From Microvirga arvi (GTDB lineage: Bacteria > Pseudomonadota > Alphaproteobacteria > Rhizobiales > Beijerinckiaceae), in NCBI RefSeq assembly GCF_016892765.1, contig NZ_JAFEMD010000030.1:1-64000 (forward strand): a stretch of 64,000 bases of DNA, in the 5' to 3' direction. Positions 7,630 to 15,640 of the stretch are shown here, in pieces. Under the pieces are notes generated by a model. It was not told the origin of the DNA, searched no databases, and saw only the letters and a list, made by a program, of their open reading frames with translations. The position numbers and the translations under genes were made by a program. How positions within the stretch are numbered: position 1 is the stretch's first letter; every line of letters begins with the position of its first letter.

Positions 7630-10600
7630 CTACCACCTGATCCTCAGCTCACCGCCCATGGACCAGCGGCTGAACGGCTCATCGTCACCGAAGGCAAAGT
7701 TTCCGTCGTCCTCGGAGGAGCGCGCATAGGACACGAGGTGGCTTGCGTAGAGGGCGAAGGTTGCCTGCGAGGTGAAGTCGTAGTTCAGGCGTGCGGCAGC
7801 ATAGGAGACGAAGCCTGCCTCCCCGGGCTCGCTCCAGCCGTATCCGGCAGCTCCCTGAAGATCGAACCACCATCTCTCAGCCAGCGGGCCATAGAAATGG
7901 ACGCTCGCCTCCAAGGATTGGTAGCGATCCGGATTCCAGTATCCGTGATCGACGACGTTCTTGAAATCGAAAGCCGTGTAGCGCGCGCCCAGCCAGAAAT
8001 AGGGATTGGCCGTAAAGCGCTTGGCGAATTCAACCTGCCCCCAGGCACGCTCGTTGCCATCGGAATAGCGGCTATAGATCGCCTGAGCGCCGAAGCGGGT
8101 CGCATTGTCCGGCGTCACAAGCACGTTGAAACCGAAATCGTTCGCCAGAACATCGTTCACGATCGAACGTGTGTTCTCGTCCGCGTAGCGGCGCGTGAGG
8201 GCAAGGTCGAACCGGAGCAGGTCCGATGGGATCAGGCTCAAACTCGTTTCGTAGGTCAGCGTGACATCCTGATCATCACCGTCAGGACGGTTGCGCCGCG
8301 TCTCCTCTTCGAGGTTCAGGAAGAGCAATGATGTGAGTGCGACATAATCGTTAAACCTGTGCAGGCCCGAAACACCGATGCTGTACAAGTCGACGCTCGG
8401 GAATTCATCGCCGCGGTAGCGCAGGAAGCGGGCCAGAGGCCCGAATGTCGTCAGACCGTCGTTGAAGGTCAGCTGATGGGATGCCTGCAGCGACCAGATC
8501 GCAAGATCGTCCGAGCGGCGGGCATACCAGCTCTCGATCCGCGTCAGGGGCCGGCGCTCGAGATAGAGCTGATCGAGCAGCGCCAAAGCACCGGGATCTC
8601 CGGGTTTTTGCGCCAGGACGGCCTTCGCGAAGTCCTCCGACAGATCTGGCCGTCCCATCTCCCGCCGCGCCTGTGCCGCAATGAAAAGCGTTGCGGGATT
8701 CCGATCACCGCTGGCGATCAGGGGCTCGAGCCGGGCCAAGGCGGCCCGGGGAAGGCCCATGGACCTCTCGGCCGTTGCCGCGCCGCGGATCGCCTCCACA
8801 TTGCTGGGCTGAAGGGCAAGGACCACCTCGAAATCGGCCAGGGCAGCCCTGTGGTCCGTGATGTCGTTGAGGGCGTTGCCGCGCCCGATGAGTGCATCGA
8901 CGTCATTGGGGTTCGATGCGAGGATCTCGCTGAAGACTGGGATCGCAATCTTCTGCTGGCCGCTCCAGGCCAGCGCACGGGCAAGCCCGAGCTGGGCGTC
9001 CCGTCTCTCACGCGCATTCAGATCAGAGCGCTGAAGCACCTCCTGGAAGAGAGGAATGGCCCTCAACGGCTGACCCGCATAGAGAACCTGCTCCGCATAT
9101 TCCCGCAGCAGCTCCCGGCGCCGCCCCGGCATGACGGCCAAGGCGCGCTCGAAGAGGTTCACCGCTTCCGCATTGCGGGCTTGTCCCGCAGCCTGGCGAG
9201 CCGCGCCCACAAGCGCATCGGAGAAAGCCTTGCGGGTTTCCTCGTCGCGCGGGTTCTCCCTGTACAGGAGCTGCCAGGCTGCGATGGCTTCGCGAAACTG
9301 GTTGCTCCAGAGAAGCGCGAAGGCAAGGCCCCGGCGCACGCGCCGACGCTCCGCCTCAGGGCGCTGGCCATCGCGCAGGGCCTCCCGGTACAAAGGCACC
9401 GCACCCGCCAGATTGCCGGAATAGGCGACCTGATCGGCATATTCCGGCAGGAGTTCCTGGCGTCGTTGCGGAGCGGTTTCGACGGCTCTCAGGAAGAAGG
9501 CGGCGGCATCGGCGTTGCGGGTGCGTTCGGCCGATTGCCGGGCGGCACCCACATAGGCATCGGAAAGCGCCTTGCGCGCTTCCGCGTCGTTCCGATCCGT
9601 CCGCAGGATGTCGCCCCAAGCCTCGATCGCCGGCTGGAACTGGCTGCTCCACAGGAGCGCGAACGCCAACGAGCGGGTCGCCTGCTGACGTTCCACCGGA
9701 GAAAGGTCGCGGCGGGCGAGAACCTCGCGGTAGACGGGAACGGCCCTTCCCGGCTCTCCGGAGAAAGCGAGCTGGTCGGCATACTCGCGACCGATCTGAT
9801 TGCGTTTGGACGAATCGAGCGAAATCGCTCTCTCAAAGAGCGAAACCGCTTCTTTGTTGGCGCCGCGTCCTGCCGCCTCTTGGGCCGCGGCGATCGCTGC
9901 GTCGGCGGGCGAGGCAGGAGCGGCGGGCGCTTGCGAAGACGGGGCTTGGGATGGAGCGGGCTGGGAAGGCTGCCCTCCTTGTGCACGTCCTCTCTCGCGG
10001 CCGGCATGGGCCTCCGCAAGTCCCTGCCGGACCTGAGCATCATCCGGAGATGCCCGCAGCACATCCTCAAGGGCCGCGATGGCGGGCGAAAACTGGCCGC
10101 TCCACAGCAGGGCAAAGGCCAATCCACGCCTCAGGCGACGCTGCTGTTCCTCGGGACGGCTGCCGTCCCGCAGGGCCTCGCGGTAGAGGGGCACAGCCTG
10201 GTCCGGCTGGCCGGCATAAGCCGTCTGATCGGCGAATTCCGGCAGCAGCTCCTGGCGGCGCTGGGGCGCCGTCTCGATGGCACGGCCGAAAAGCGTCCTG
10301 GCATTCGCATTGTCGGAGCGTTCCCCTGCCTGTCGGGCTGCCCCGACGAAAGCGTCGGACAGCGCCTTCCGGGCTTCGTCGCTGCCGGGATCCGCCCTCA
10401 GACGAGCTTCCCAGGCGGGAACCGCTTCCTGAAACCGGCTGCTCCACAGGAGAGCGAAGGCTAGACCCCGCTCCGCCCGTTCCCGGTTTGCGGCGTCGAG
10501 GCCGGGGTCGGTCAGACGCTCACGATAGAGCGGCACGGCTTCTGCGGGGCGGCCGGAATAGGCAATCTGATCCGCATATTCGAGCAGGAGCTCGCTTCGA

Positions 10601-10797
10601 CGCTCGGGAGCAGCGGTGATGGCCTGCTCGAAGAGACGGGCAGCCTCGCGGTTGTCGTTGGTGGAGGCCGCCTGCCGAGCCTGCTCCAGCAGTTCCTGAG
10701 CGGATTGAGCGAGAGCGGACGACACGCCCAGCCCGAGCCCACAGAGGAAAACGAGGCTTGCGAACCGGGTCCGAAGAGCAAGCCTACGCTGATGCAT
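7630..10797 (-). CDS. TPR-repeat outer-membrane polysaccharide export protein (BcsC/PgaA-like architecture)
   Basis: A 1055-residue protein with a signal peptide (MHQRRLALR then a hydrophobic core, cleavage near ALA-QS at about 31), then about 700 residues of TPR-like helices, then a C-terminal region of roughly 300 residues rich in alternating aromatic strands that ends in RIRW, as expected for an outer-membrane beta-barrel. The helical part holds five tandem copies of a unit of about 114 residues with the recurring core LFxRAIxxAPQRRQELLPEYADQ. This layout (periplasmic TPR scaffold plus barrel) is that of BcsC, PgaA and AlgK-AlgE, which guide polysaccharide through the envelope. It is divergent from a GT2 synthase 180 bases away. 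ATG at 10797 is chosen because it starts the signal peptide; a GTG lies 21 bases upstream. Confidence 0.8.
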   Translation of the reverse strand: MHQRRLALRTRFASLVFLCGLGLGVSSALAQSAQELLEQARQAASTNDNREAARLFEQAITAAPERRSELLLEYADQIAYSGRPAEAVPLYRERLTDPGLDAANRERAERGLAFALLWSSRFQEAVPAWEARLRADPGSDEARKALSDAFVGAARQAGERSDNANARTLFGRAIETAPQRRQELLPEFADQTAYAGQPDQAVPLYREALRDGSRPEEQQRRLRRGLAFALLWSGQFSPAIAALEDVLRASPDDAQVRQGLAEAHAGRERGRAQGGQPSQPAPSQAPSSQAPAAPASPADAAIAAAQEAAGRGANKEAVSLFERAISLDSSKRNQIGREYADQLAFSGEPGRAVPVYREVLARRDLSPVERQQATRSLAFALLWSSQFQPAIEAWGDILRTDRNDAEARKALSDAYVGAARQSAERTRNADAAAFFLRAVETAPQRRQELLPEYADQVAYSGNLAGAVPLYREALRDGQRPEAERRRVRRGLAFALLWSNQFREAIAAWQLLYRENPRDEETRKAFSDALVGAARQAAGQARNAEAVNLFERALAVMPGRRRELLREYAEQVLYAGQPLRAIPLFQEVLQRSDLNARERRDAQLGLARALAWSGQQKIAIPVFSEILASNPNDVDALIGRGNALNDITDHRAALADFEVVLALQPSNVEAIRGAATAERSMGLPRAALARLEPLIASGDRNPATLFIAAQARREMGRPDLSEDFAKAVLAQKPGDPGALALLDQLYLERRPLTRIESWYARRSDDLAIWSLQASHQLTFNDGLTTFGPLARFLRYRGDEFPSVDLYSIGVSGLHRFNDYVALTSLLFLNLEEETRRNRPDGDDQDVTLTYETSLSLIPSDLLRFDLALTRRYADENTRSIVNDVLANDFGFNVLVTPDNATRFGAQAIYSRYSDGNERAWGQVEFAKRFTANPYFWLGARYTAFDFKNVVDHGYWNPDRYQSLEASVHFYGPLAERWWFDLQGAAGYGWSEPGEAGFVSYAAARLNYDFTSQATFALYASHLVSYARSSEDDGNFAFGDDEPFSRWSMGGELRIRW
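8900..10640 (-). repeat. five tandem ~340-bp repeats coding TPR units
   Basis: Within the export-protein gene five copies of a segment of about 114 codons follow each other. Each contains the same blocks at DNA level, for example the antisense of FALLWSxxFxxAI and VPLYREAL. The similarity between copies 2 and 4 is especially high (IETAPQRRQELLPE and VETAPQRRQELLPE), which suggests recent duplication or gene conversion. Confidence 0.8.
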
Positions 10798-10977
10798 CGT
10801 CACAAAGTCTCGAATCACAATTTCAGGAGGGGCAGTATCTGGATTTTGCCCTTATGGCAGGTAAAGATCGGATTTGGCGATAGCACCGCCTCACCTCACT
10901 TTCTTTCCTAGAAAATAACCTGCTTTCTTCCCTGAGCCAGTGGCTTCGCCTTAAAACTTTGTTCGGAGACGTCCTGC

Positions 10978-12822
10978 TTGTCCCGCCCCTCTTCCCGTTT
11001 CCAAACCCAAAAGCCCTGGACTCCACTGCCGTATTCTCCCTTCCATGAAACAATATGGCAGTTTCTCTGCGTGTCGAGCCTTGTCTTTGGAGCGTGGTAC
11101 ATCGGCTGGCGGTGGCTTGCCTCGATCAACTACGGCGCCCTGTGGTTCTCGATCCCGCTCCTGATCGCCGAGACGGGCTCCTTTATCGGCCTCGTCCTCT
11201 TCACGGCGAATCTCTGGACTGCGCGGTCCCCGGTGCGGGCTCCTCTTCCGGGCACAGTCCACGACTGCACCGACCACCCGGACATTCCCGACAGGCCCGT
11301 CTCCGTGGATGTCTTCTTCGCCACCTACAGCGAGGACCCTGAACTCGTTCGGGTCGGCCTGCAGGCTGCCAAGAAACTCACCTATCCCTATCCGATCGAT
11401 CTGCAGGTTCACGTCCTGGACGATGGCAAGCGCCCTGCCATGGAGGCGGTGGCACGGGAAGAAGGGGTGAACTATCTCACCCGCTCCGACAATGTGGGCT
11501 TCAAGGCCGGCAACCTCAGAAATGCCATGGCCTCCACGTCCGGAGATTTCATTCTGATCTGCGATGCCGACATGCATCCGTTTCCCACCTTCCTGGAGGA
11601 GACGCTCGGCTATTTCAGGGATCCGAAGGTTGCGTGGGTCCAGACACCGCACTGGTTCTACGACATCCCTCCAGGCATACCGTTGCCGGCCGTGCTCGAA
11701 CGCCGGCTCGGTGCCTTGGGTCGAGGGGTCGGCCGGGCGTTCGAGCGCGTCTTCGGGCCGGTTCAGGTCGGGGAGGATCCGTTCGCCAACGATCCCCAGC
11801 TTTTTTTCGACGTCATTCTGCGCCGGCGCAACTGGGCGAATGCAAGCTTCTGCTGCGGCGCGGGTTCAATCCATCGCCGGGAGGCCGTCATGGAGGCGGC
11901 TCTTCGCCAATGGTCCGATCAGGTCGCAGCTGCAGCCGGGCGCCATGAAAAGGCCGCCCGCCAGCTGACGGGCGAGCAGGCCATCACCGATTCGATCAGC
12001 GATGTCATGCGCTGGCAGAGTGCGCTGGAGGAGGAGTTCCAGCCCTACAAGTTCCACGTCTCGGAAGACATCTACACGTCCATCGTCCTGCACAGCGACC
12101 GGGAACGCGGGTGGAAGTCGGTTCTGCATCCCGTGGTTCAGGCGAGGATGCTGTCCCCCAACGATCTCCTCAGCTGGACGATCCAGCGGTTCAAATATGC
12201 GGGCGGGACCCTGGACATCCTCGCCCACGACAACCCGCTGTTCCGGCGCGGGCTGACGCTGCCGCAGAAGCTCATGTACGGATCGACCTTCTACTCGTAC
12301 CTGGCTCCGCTCTGGAACATCGTCTTCCTCATCTCGCCCATCGTCTTCCTGGCCTCAGGCATCGCTCCCGTCTCGGGCTACTCGCTCGATTTTTTCGTGC
12401 ATATCGCGCCGTTCCTGCTGCTCAACGAGCTGTCGCAGCTTGTCGCCATGTGGGGCAACTCGAACGCCAAGGGCCGCGCCTGGTACCTCGCCATGTTCCC
12501 GCTAAATCTTCAGGCGCTCTGGGCCGTCGTGCGGGGGCACAAGATCTCATTTCCTGTCACGCCCAAGGACCGGCAGGTCGGAACCTATGGCCGTCTCGTC
12601 AGATGGCAGATCGCGCTGGTCGTCGCTACCCTGGGCGGTCTCGTCTGGGGCTGGACCGCCTATGGGATGGGACGCGAGGGCTATACGCTCGGAGCCATGA
12701 TCGCCAACACCCTCTGGGGCTTGAGCAATGCCCTGTCGATGCTCCCCGTGATCCGGGCTGCCTATTGGCAGCCCGATCCCGAATTCGAGGCTGCTATCGT
12801 TGAAGGCGCGCTGCCGTCCTAG
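10978..12822 (+). CDS. family 2 glycosyltransferase, cellulose-synthase-like
   Basis: A 614-residue processive GT2 enzyme of the inner membrane that should polymerise a sugar from a nucleotide-sugar donor. Two N-terminal membrane segments (about 27-50 and 54-80) precede the catalytic domain with LDDG (D148, D149), DADM (D196, D198) and the general-base motif SED (E363, D364). The canonical QxxRW is replaced by QRFKY (Q403-Y407). Four to five further membrane segments follow (about 435-600). There is no PilZ domain. The start is TTG at 10978, supported by CGGAGA upstream and the lack of any earlier ATG in frame. It is divergent from the TPR/barrel exporter, so the two probably form a synthase-exporter pair. 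The polymer is unknown. Confidence 0.85.
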   Translation: MSRPSSRFQTQKPWTPLPYSPFHETIWQFLCVSSLVFGAWYIGWRWLASINYGALWFSIPLLIAETGSFIGLVLFTANLWTARSPVRAPLPGTVHDCTDHPDIPDRPVSVDVFFATYSEDPELVRVGLQAAKKLTYPYPIDLQVHVLDDGKRPAMEAVAREEGVNYLTRSDNVGFKAGNLRNAMASTSGDFILICDADMHPFPTFLEETLGYFRDPKVAWVQTPHWFYDIPPGIPLPAVLERRLGALGRGVGRAFERVFGPVQVGEDPFANDPQLFFDVILRRRNWANASFCCGAGSIHRREAVMEAALRQWSDQVAAAAGRHEKAARQLTGEQAITDSISDVMRWQSALEEEFQPYKFHVSEDIYTSIVLHSDRERGWKSVLHPVVQARMLSPNDLLSWTIQRFKYAGGTLDILAHDNPLFRRGLTLPQKLMYGSTFYSYLAPLWNIVFLISPIVFLASGIAPVSGYSLDFFVHIAPFLLLNELSQLVAMWGNSNAKGRAWYLAMFPLNLQALWAVVRGHKISFPVTPKDRQVGTYGRLVRWQIALVVATLGGLVWGWTAYGMGREGYTLGAMIANTLWGLSNALSMLPVIRAAYWQPDPEFEAAIVEGALPS

Positions 12823-12909
12823 CGCATTTTTCGGCGAAGTGAATCCGGTTCGCCGCCAAAAATGCGGCAAGCCAAACAAGAGATGACTCCACGTCAGTGG
12901 AAACAGCTC
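12821..12909. repeat. copy 1 of a 90-bp intergenic repeat, likely bidirectional terminator
   Basis: The segment begins at the stop codon of the GT2 gene and contains a long hairpin: GCATTTTT plus CGGCGAA (12824-12838) pair with TTCGCCG and AAAAATGC (12849-12865). A second small stem CCAC/GTGG follows. A near-identical copy lies at 43812-43903, also between convergent genes. The AT-rich foot on a GC-rich stem would end transcription in both directions. Confidence 0.75.
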
Positions 12910-12936
12910 CAAATGTCGGTGACCGACGTCGACACC

Positions 12937-13263
12937 TCAGGCCCATGCGGTTTCGAGCGTGCCGGAAATGATGAACACCCGATCGAGGGTCGTCAGGCGC
13001 AGCAGACGCTGCGCCTGGGCGCTGGGTGCGATAAGGCGCAGGTCACCCTCGGCTCTGCGGGCAGCCTTGAGGCCGGACACAAGGGTGCCGAGCCCGGTGC
13101 TGTCGATGAACGAGACCTCCGAGAGATCAACGGCAAGACGGCTTCTTCCCTCAGCCACTGCGTCCTTCAGGCGAGCCAGGACATGAGGTGCCGCAGCGGC
13201 GTCCAACCGCCCAGAGAGGCGGACAAGGGCGATCCCCTGCTCCGTTTGCTCGATTTCAACCAT
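12937..13263 (-). CDS. STAS-domain anti-sigma-factor antagonist
   Basis: A 108-residue single STAS domain. The phosphorylatable serine lies in VSFIDSTGLGTLVSGL (about 47-62, S53). Such proteins bind an HATPase anti-sigma kinase when unphosphorylated and release its partner. It starts five bases after the PIG-L deacetylase stop, so the two are translationally coupled. A second STAS protein and the kinase and phosphatase lie 1.5-4 kb away, so this one may be an extra input or output of the same switch. Confidence 0.88.
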   Translation of the reverse strand: MVEIEQTEQGIALVRLSGRLDAAAAPHVLARLKDAVAEGRSRLAVDLSEVSFIDSTGLGTLVSGLKAARRAEGDLRLIAPSAQAQRLLRLTTLDRVFIISGTLETAWA

Positions 13264-13268
13264 GACCT

Positions 13269-14048
13269 CTATCCACCGTGCGGATGAACCGGCCAGAACC
13301 GCTCGGCGGGCCCGGCATCGCCGCCTGTCTCTAGCGCGAATTTGGTGACGGTTGTTCTAAAATCCGACGTAAACCGGAAGATCACGGGAACCTGGGATTG
13401 GTAGCACGCGATCGAATCGAGGCGTTTCTGGAGGGTCTGTGCGATGGGGACGACGACAGGATCGCCGACCGCCTCTCCCAGGATCGCCAACCGCGCCTCG
13501 ACCCCGGCGGGCGTATGGATCGCATAGGGGCAGTCTTCATAGGCGTGGACCCTGACGCCCGCAGACGCGAGATGGCGGCCGGCCTCGAACACCAGCTGGT
13601 GATCCACGTGGGAGCCGACGCCCAAAGGAACGAAGACCTGCATATCGTCGCGCCACTCTGGCAGCTCCCGAACTTCCTCCGCAAGATGCGCGGCGAGTTC
13701 GAGCTCCTCGGCTTTCAAAGCACCGAAGAGCTCGGGGTCGGACCTGTAGCGCTCTCCCCGGTAGATGGCATCCGGCAGGCCGAGCCAGCGAACGGAGGAG
13801 CCGAGGGTGCGGGCGGCCTCCGCATCCTCCTTGCGGCGAACGGCCAGGACCTGCTCCGCATCGGTGACCTTCCACCGCTGATGCTTCCAGGCCGCGAACT
13901 CACCGACCAGCTCGCCGGCAAATACCGTCACCATGCGCGGTTCATGCCCGCTCTCCGCCAGAAGAGCCAGAGTCCCGCCACAGGACAGGGGAACATCGTC
14001 ATAATGCGGCTGGATGAAGAGCGAGGGTCCGAACATGGGAGAATTCAT
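13269..14048 (-). CDS. PIG-L (LmbE) family deacetylase
   Basis: A 259-residue zinc-dependent de-N-acetylase of the PIG-L fold. The metal and catalytic motif PHYDD (residues 14-18) and the second metal histidine region GSHVDHQLV (about 144-152) are both present. No signal peptide is seen, so it acts in the cytoplasm, probably on an acetylated sugar or sugar conjugate. It sits between a polysaccharide synthase and a regulatory switch, and is followed without gap by a STAS antagonist. The start could also be the ATG four codons later. Confidence 0.85.
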   Translation of the reverse strand: MNSPMFGPSLFIQPHYDDVPLSCGGTLALLAESGHEPRMVTVFAGELVGEFAAWKHQRWKVTDAEQVLAVRRKEDAEAARTLGSSVRWLGLPDAIYRGERYRSDPELFGALKAEELELAAHLAEEVRELPEWRDDMQVFVPLGVGSHVDHQLVFEAGRHLASAGVRVHAYEDCPYAIHTPAGVEARLAILGEAVGDPVVVPIAQTLQKRLDSIACYQSQVPVIFRFTSDFRTTVTKFALETGGDAGPAERFWPVHPHGG

Positions 14049-14355
14049 AAGTCTACTTCACTCGATTTGGCCAATCCCCCACCTGACCTAAGCTCCAAGA
14101 GCCTTTTTGGCCGGACGGGCGAATCGCCCGGACGCATAACCCGATTTGAGAAAGACCGCACCAAGGTGCGACTGCCTGTGGCGGCAATGCTGCCGCCGGT
14201 CAAATGTTACTCGATTTCGATAAAACAAGTGATGCTCGCTCCCACCGGGGCGGCATCTCTCTTGCATTCTCCGGCGTCGGGCGATTAGTTTTCGAGCCTC
14301 TTTCCCACGGCGGATCCGTGTCGTACTGCGTTCCAAGCTTACCGGAGGCTCAACG
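14049..14355. other. divergent intergenic region
   Basis: The region between the PIG-L gene and a leftward-rightward divergent partner holds the promoters of both. The 15-base palindrome CGGGCGAATCGCCCG is at 14116-14130. A short GCTC/GAGC stem followed by five T is at 14092-14108. No gene is supported. Confidence 0.5.
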
Positions 14356-14820
14356 TTGATTTTCAGAGAAGGCCTCCTCAAGGCCCGAGGGCAGATCACC
14401 TTCATTGCGGCGCTGGCGATCTCGACGGGAATCATCATCTATCTCGAGACCCTCGATACGGAAGAGCGGATCCAGGGCCGTGTTGCAGCTGAGCTCGCAC
14501 GACAGAGGAATGCTCCCCCGAGCATTTCGCCTGCAATCGACGCAAGGGTGAGAGCCAACCTTCAACGGTCGGAAGAGGTTTATTCCGCTGAGCCGGACGC
14601 GGCGGTTTCCCGCGCGGCTTTGCTGGTATCCCTTGCTTCCGCGGTGCAGCTCAGCATCCTGAAGCCCGAGGATGGCTTGACGAGGGTCCAGAGGATCATT
14701 GCCGACATGGAGCGCCAGAAAGGCGAGGTTACGCCCGTGCTCGTCTCCGCCTTGGGCGCTGCAGCTGTCGCTTTCCCTTCGCTGCAGGGCAGGATCGCAG
14801 GTCTGGCTTCTGCACCGTAA
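14356..14820 (+). CDS. hypothetical membrane-anchored protein
   Basis: A 154-residue protein I do not recognise. One membrane segment (about 13-29) is followed by a charged periplasmic or cytoplasmic part of 120 residues, mostly helical, with a run AALLVSLASAVQLSILKPEDGL. The start is TTG at 14356 with the strong ribosome site CGGAGG seven bases before; no upstream ATG fits. It stands alone on this strand inside the cluster of partner-switching genes, and ends nine bases before the stop of the convergent kinase gene. Confidence 0.65.
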   Translation: MIFREGLLKARGQITFIAALAISTGIIIYLETLDTEERIQGRVAAELARQRNAPPSISPAIDARVRANLQRSEEVYSAEPDAAVSRAALLVSLASAVQLSILKPEDGLTRVQRIIADMERQKGEVTPVLVSALGAAAVAFPSLQGRIAGLASAP

Positions 14821-14828
14821 GCCGGAGG

Positions 14829-15272
14829 CTATCTCGACCGTTGATCGATCCGCTTGACCATGCGCAGGCGGTTCTCGGATTCGCTTGAATGATACTCGAC
14901 CTCGTCCATGTTCATGCGGATGAGCGCCAAGCCCATGCCGCCCTCGGGGATGTCGGCGAGATCGGTTTCGTCGAAGGCGAAGGCGTCCTCCGAGGCCTTG
15001 TCGAGCACCTGAGCGGGCATGGGGGGAGCATGATCGATCACCTCGATCATGACCTGATCGGCCTGAAGCCCGACCGCCACCTGGACGTCCTTGCCACGCT
15101 CCCCATGGTATCCGTGCTTGATGACGTTGTTGATAGCCTCGACGAGGCTGAGCTCCACCGCATCCTGGTCCTCCGGACTCAGCAGATCCTCGCAGAGGGC
15201 CCGCACGGCGCGGGCGAGGAGCGACACCTTGTCGAGGTCGCTATCGATTGAGAGGCTGATGGAGGAAACCAT
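14829..15272 (-). CDS. RsbW-like anti-sigma regulatory kinase (HATPase)
   Basis: A 147-residue serine kinase of the GHKL fold. The N box EAINNVIKHGYHG (about 47-59), the G1 box VIDHAPPMP (about 77-85) and the glycine-rich lid PEGGMGLALIRMNMDEV are visible. In such switches the kinase phosphorylates the STAS antagonist and holds a sigma factor or another target inactive. The start at 15272 (MVSSISL) gives the normal family length; the open frame runs on upstream into the STAS gene in another frame. It is the last gene of the phosphatase-STAS-kinase operon. No sigma factor gene is nearby. Confidence 0.88.
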   Translation of the reverse strand: MVSSISLSIDSDLDKVSLLARAVRALCEDLLSPEDQDAVELSLVEAINNVIKHGYHGERGKDVQVAVGLQADQVMIEVIDHAPPMPAQVLDKASEDAFAFDETDLADIPEGGMGLALIRMNMDEVEYHSSESENRLRMVKRIDQRSR

Positions 15273-15304
15273 CGTGGCTCTTTCTGCGCTTTGGCGCGGA
15301 TGGA

Positions 15305-15640
15305 TCAAGCAGAAAGCTGTTCGACCGCGGCATCCACATTCGGGTGAAGGGCGAAAACCCGGTCCATGCGGGTGAGGGTGAAAAGGCGGCTGACGGCTCC
15401 CGTGGCCCCCGCAACCGCCAGGCTCCCCCTCGGCCCGAGGCGCTTGAGGCAGGAGACGAGAGCGCCGAGGCCCGAGCTGTCGATGAATTCGACATGGCTC
15501 AGGTCGAGAACGATCTGATTCTGCCCGGCTTCGATGCACTGTGTCATCTTCTCCTTGAAAGCCGGGGCTTTGCTGGCATCGATCCGCTTCTCCTCAACCC
15601 GGATGACGAGAATATTACCGCGGAGGTCAGTGGACAGCAT
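15305..15640 (-). CDS. STAS-domain anti-sigma-factor antagonist (RsbV-like)
   Basis: A 111-residue STAS protein with the phosphorylation-site motif VEFIDSSGLGALVSCL (about 51-66). It overlaps the end of the phosphatase gene by 14 bases and is followed by the kinase gene, so the three are one operon and almost surely one signalling unit. It is clearly related to the STAS protein at 12937-13263 (shared FIDSxGLGxLVS and LxxMDRVF segments), which suggests duplication. Confidence 0.9.
   Translation of the reverse strand: MLSTDLRGNILVIRVEEKRIDASKAPAFKEKMTQCIEAGQNQIVLDLSHVEFIDSSGLGALVSCLKRLGPRGSLAVAGATGAVSRLFTLTRMDRVFALHPNVDAAVEQLSA

Noticed and set aside
8359..10464. 701-codon open frame on the plus strand
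   Set aside because: It is the reverse-strand shadow of the TPR export gene in GC-rich DNA.
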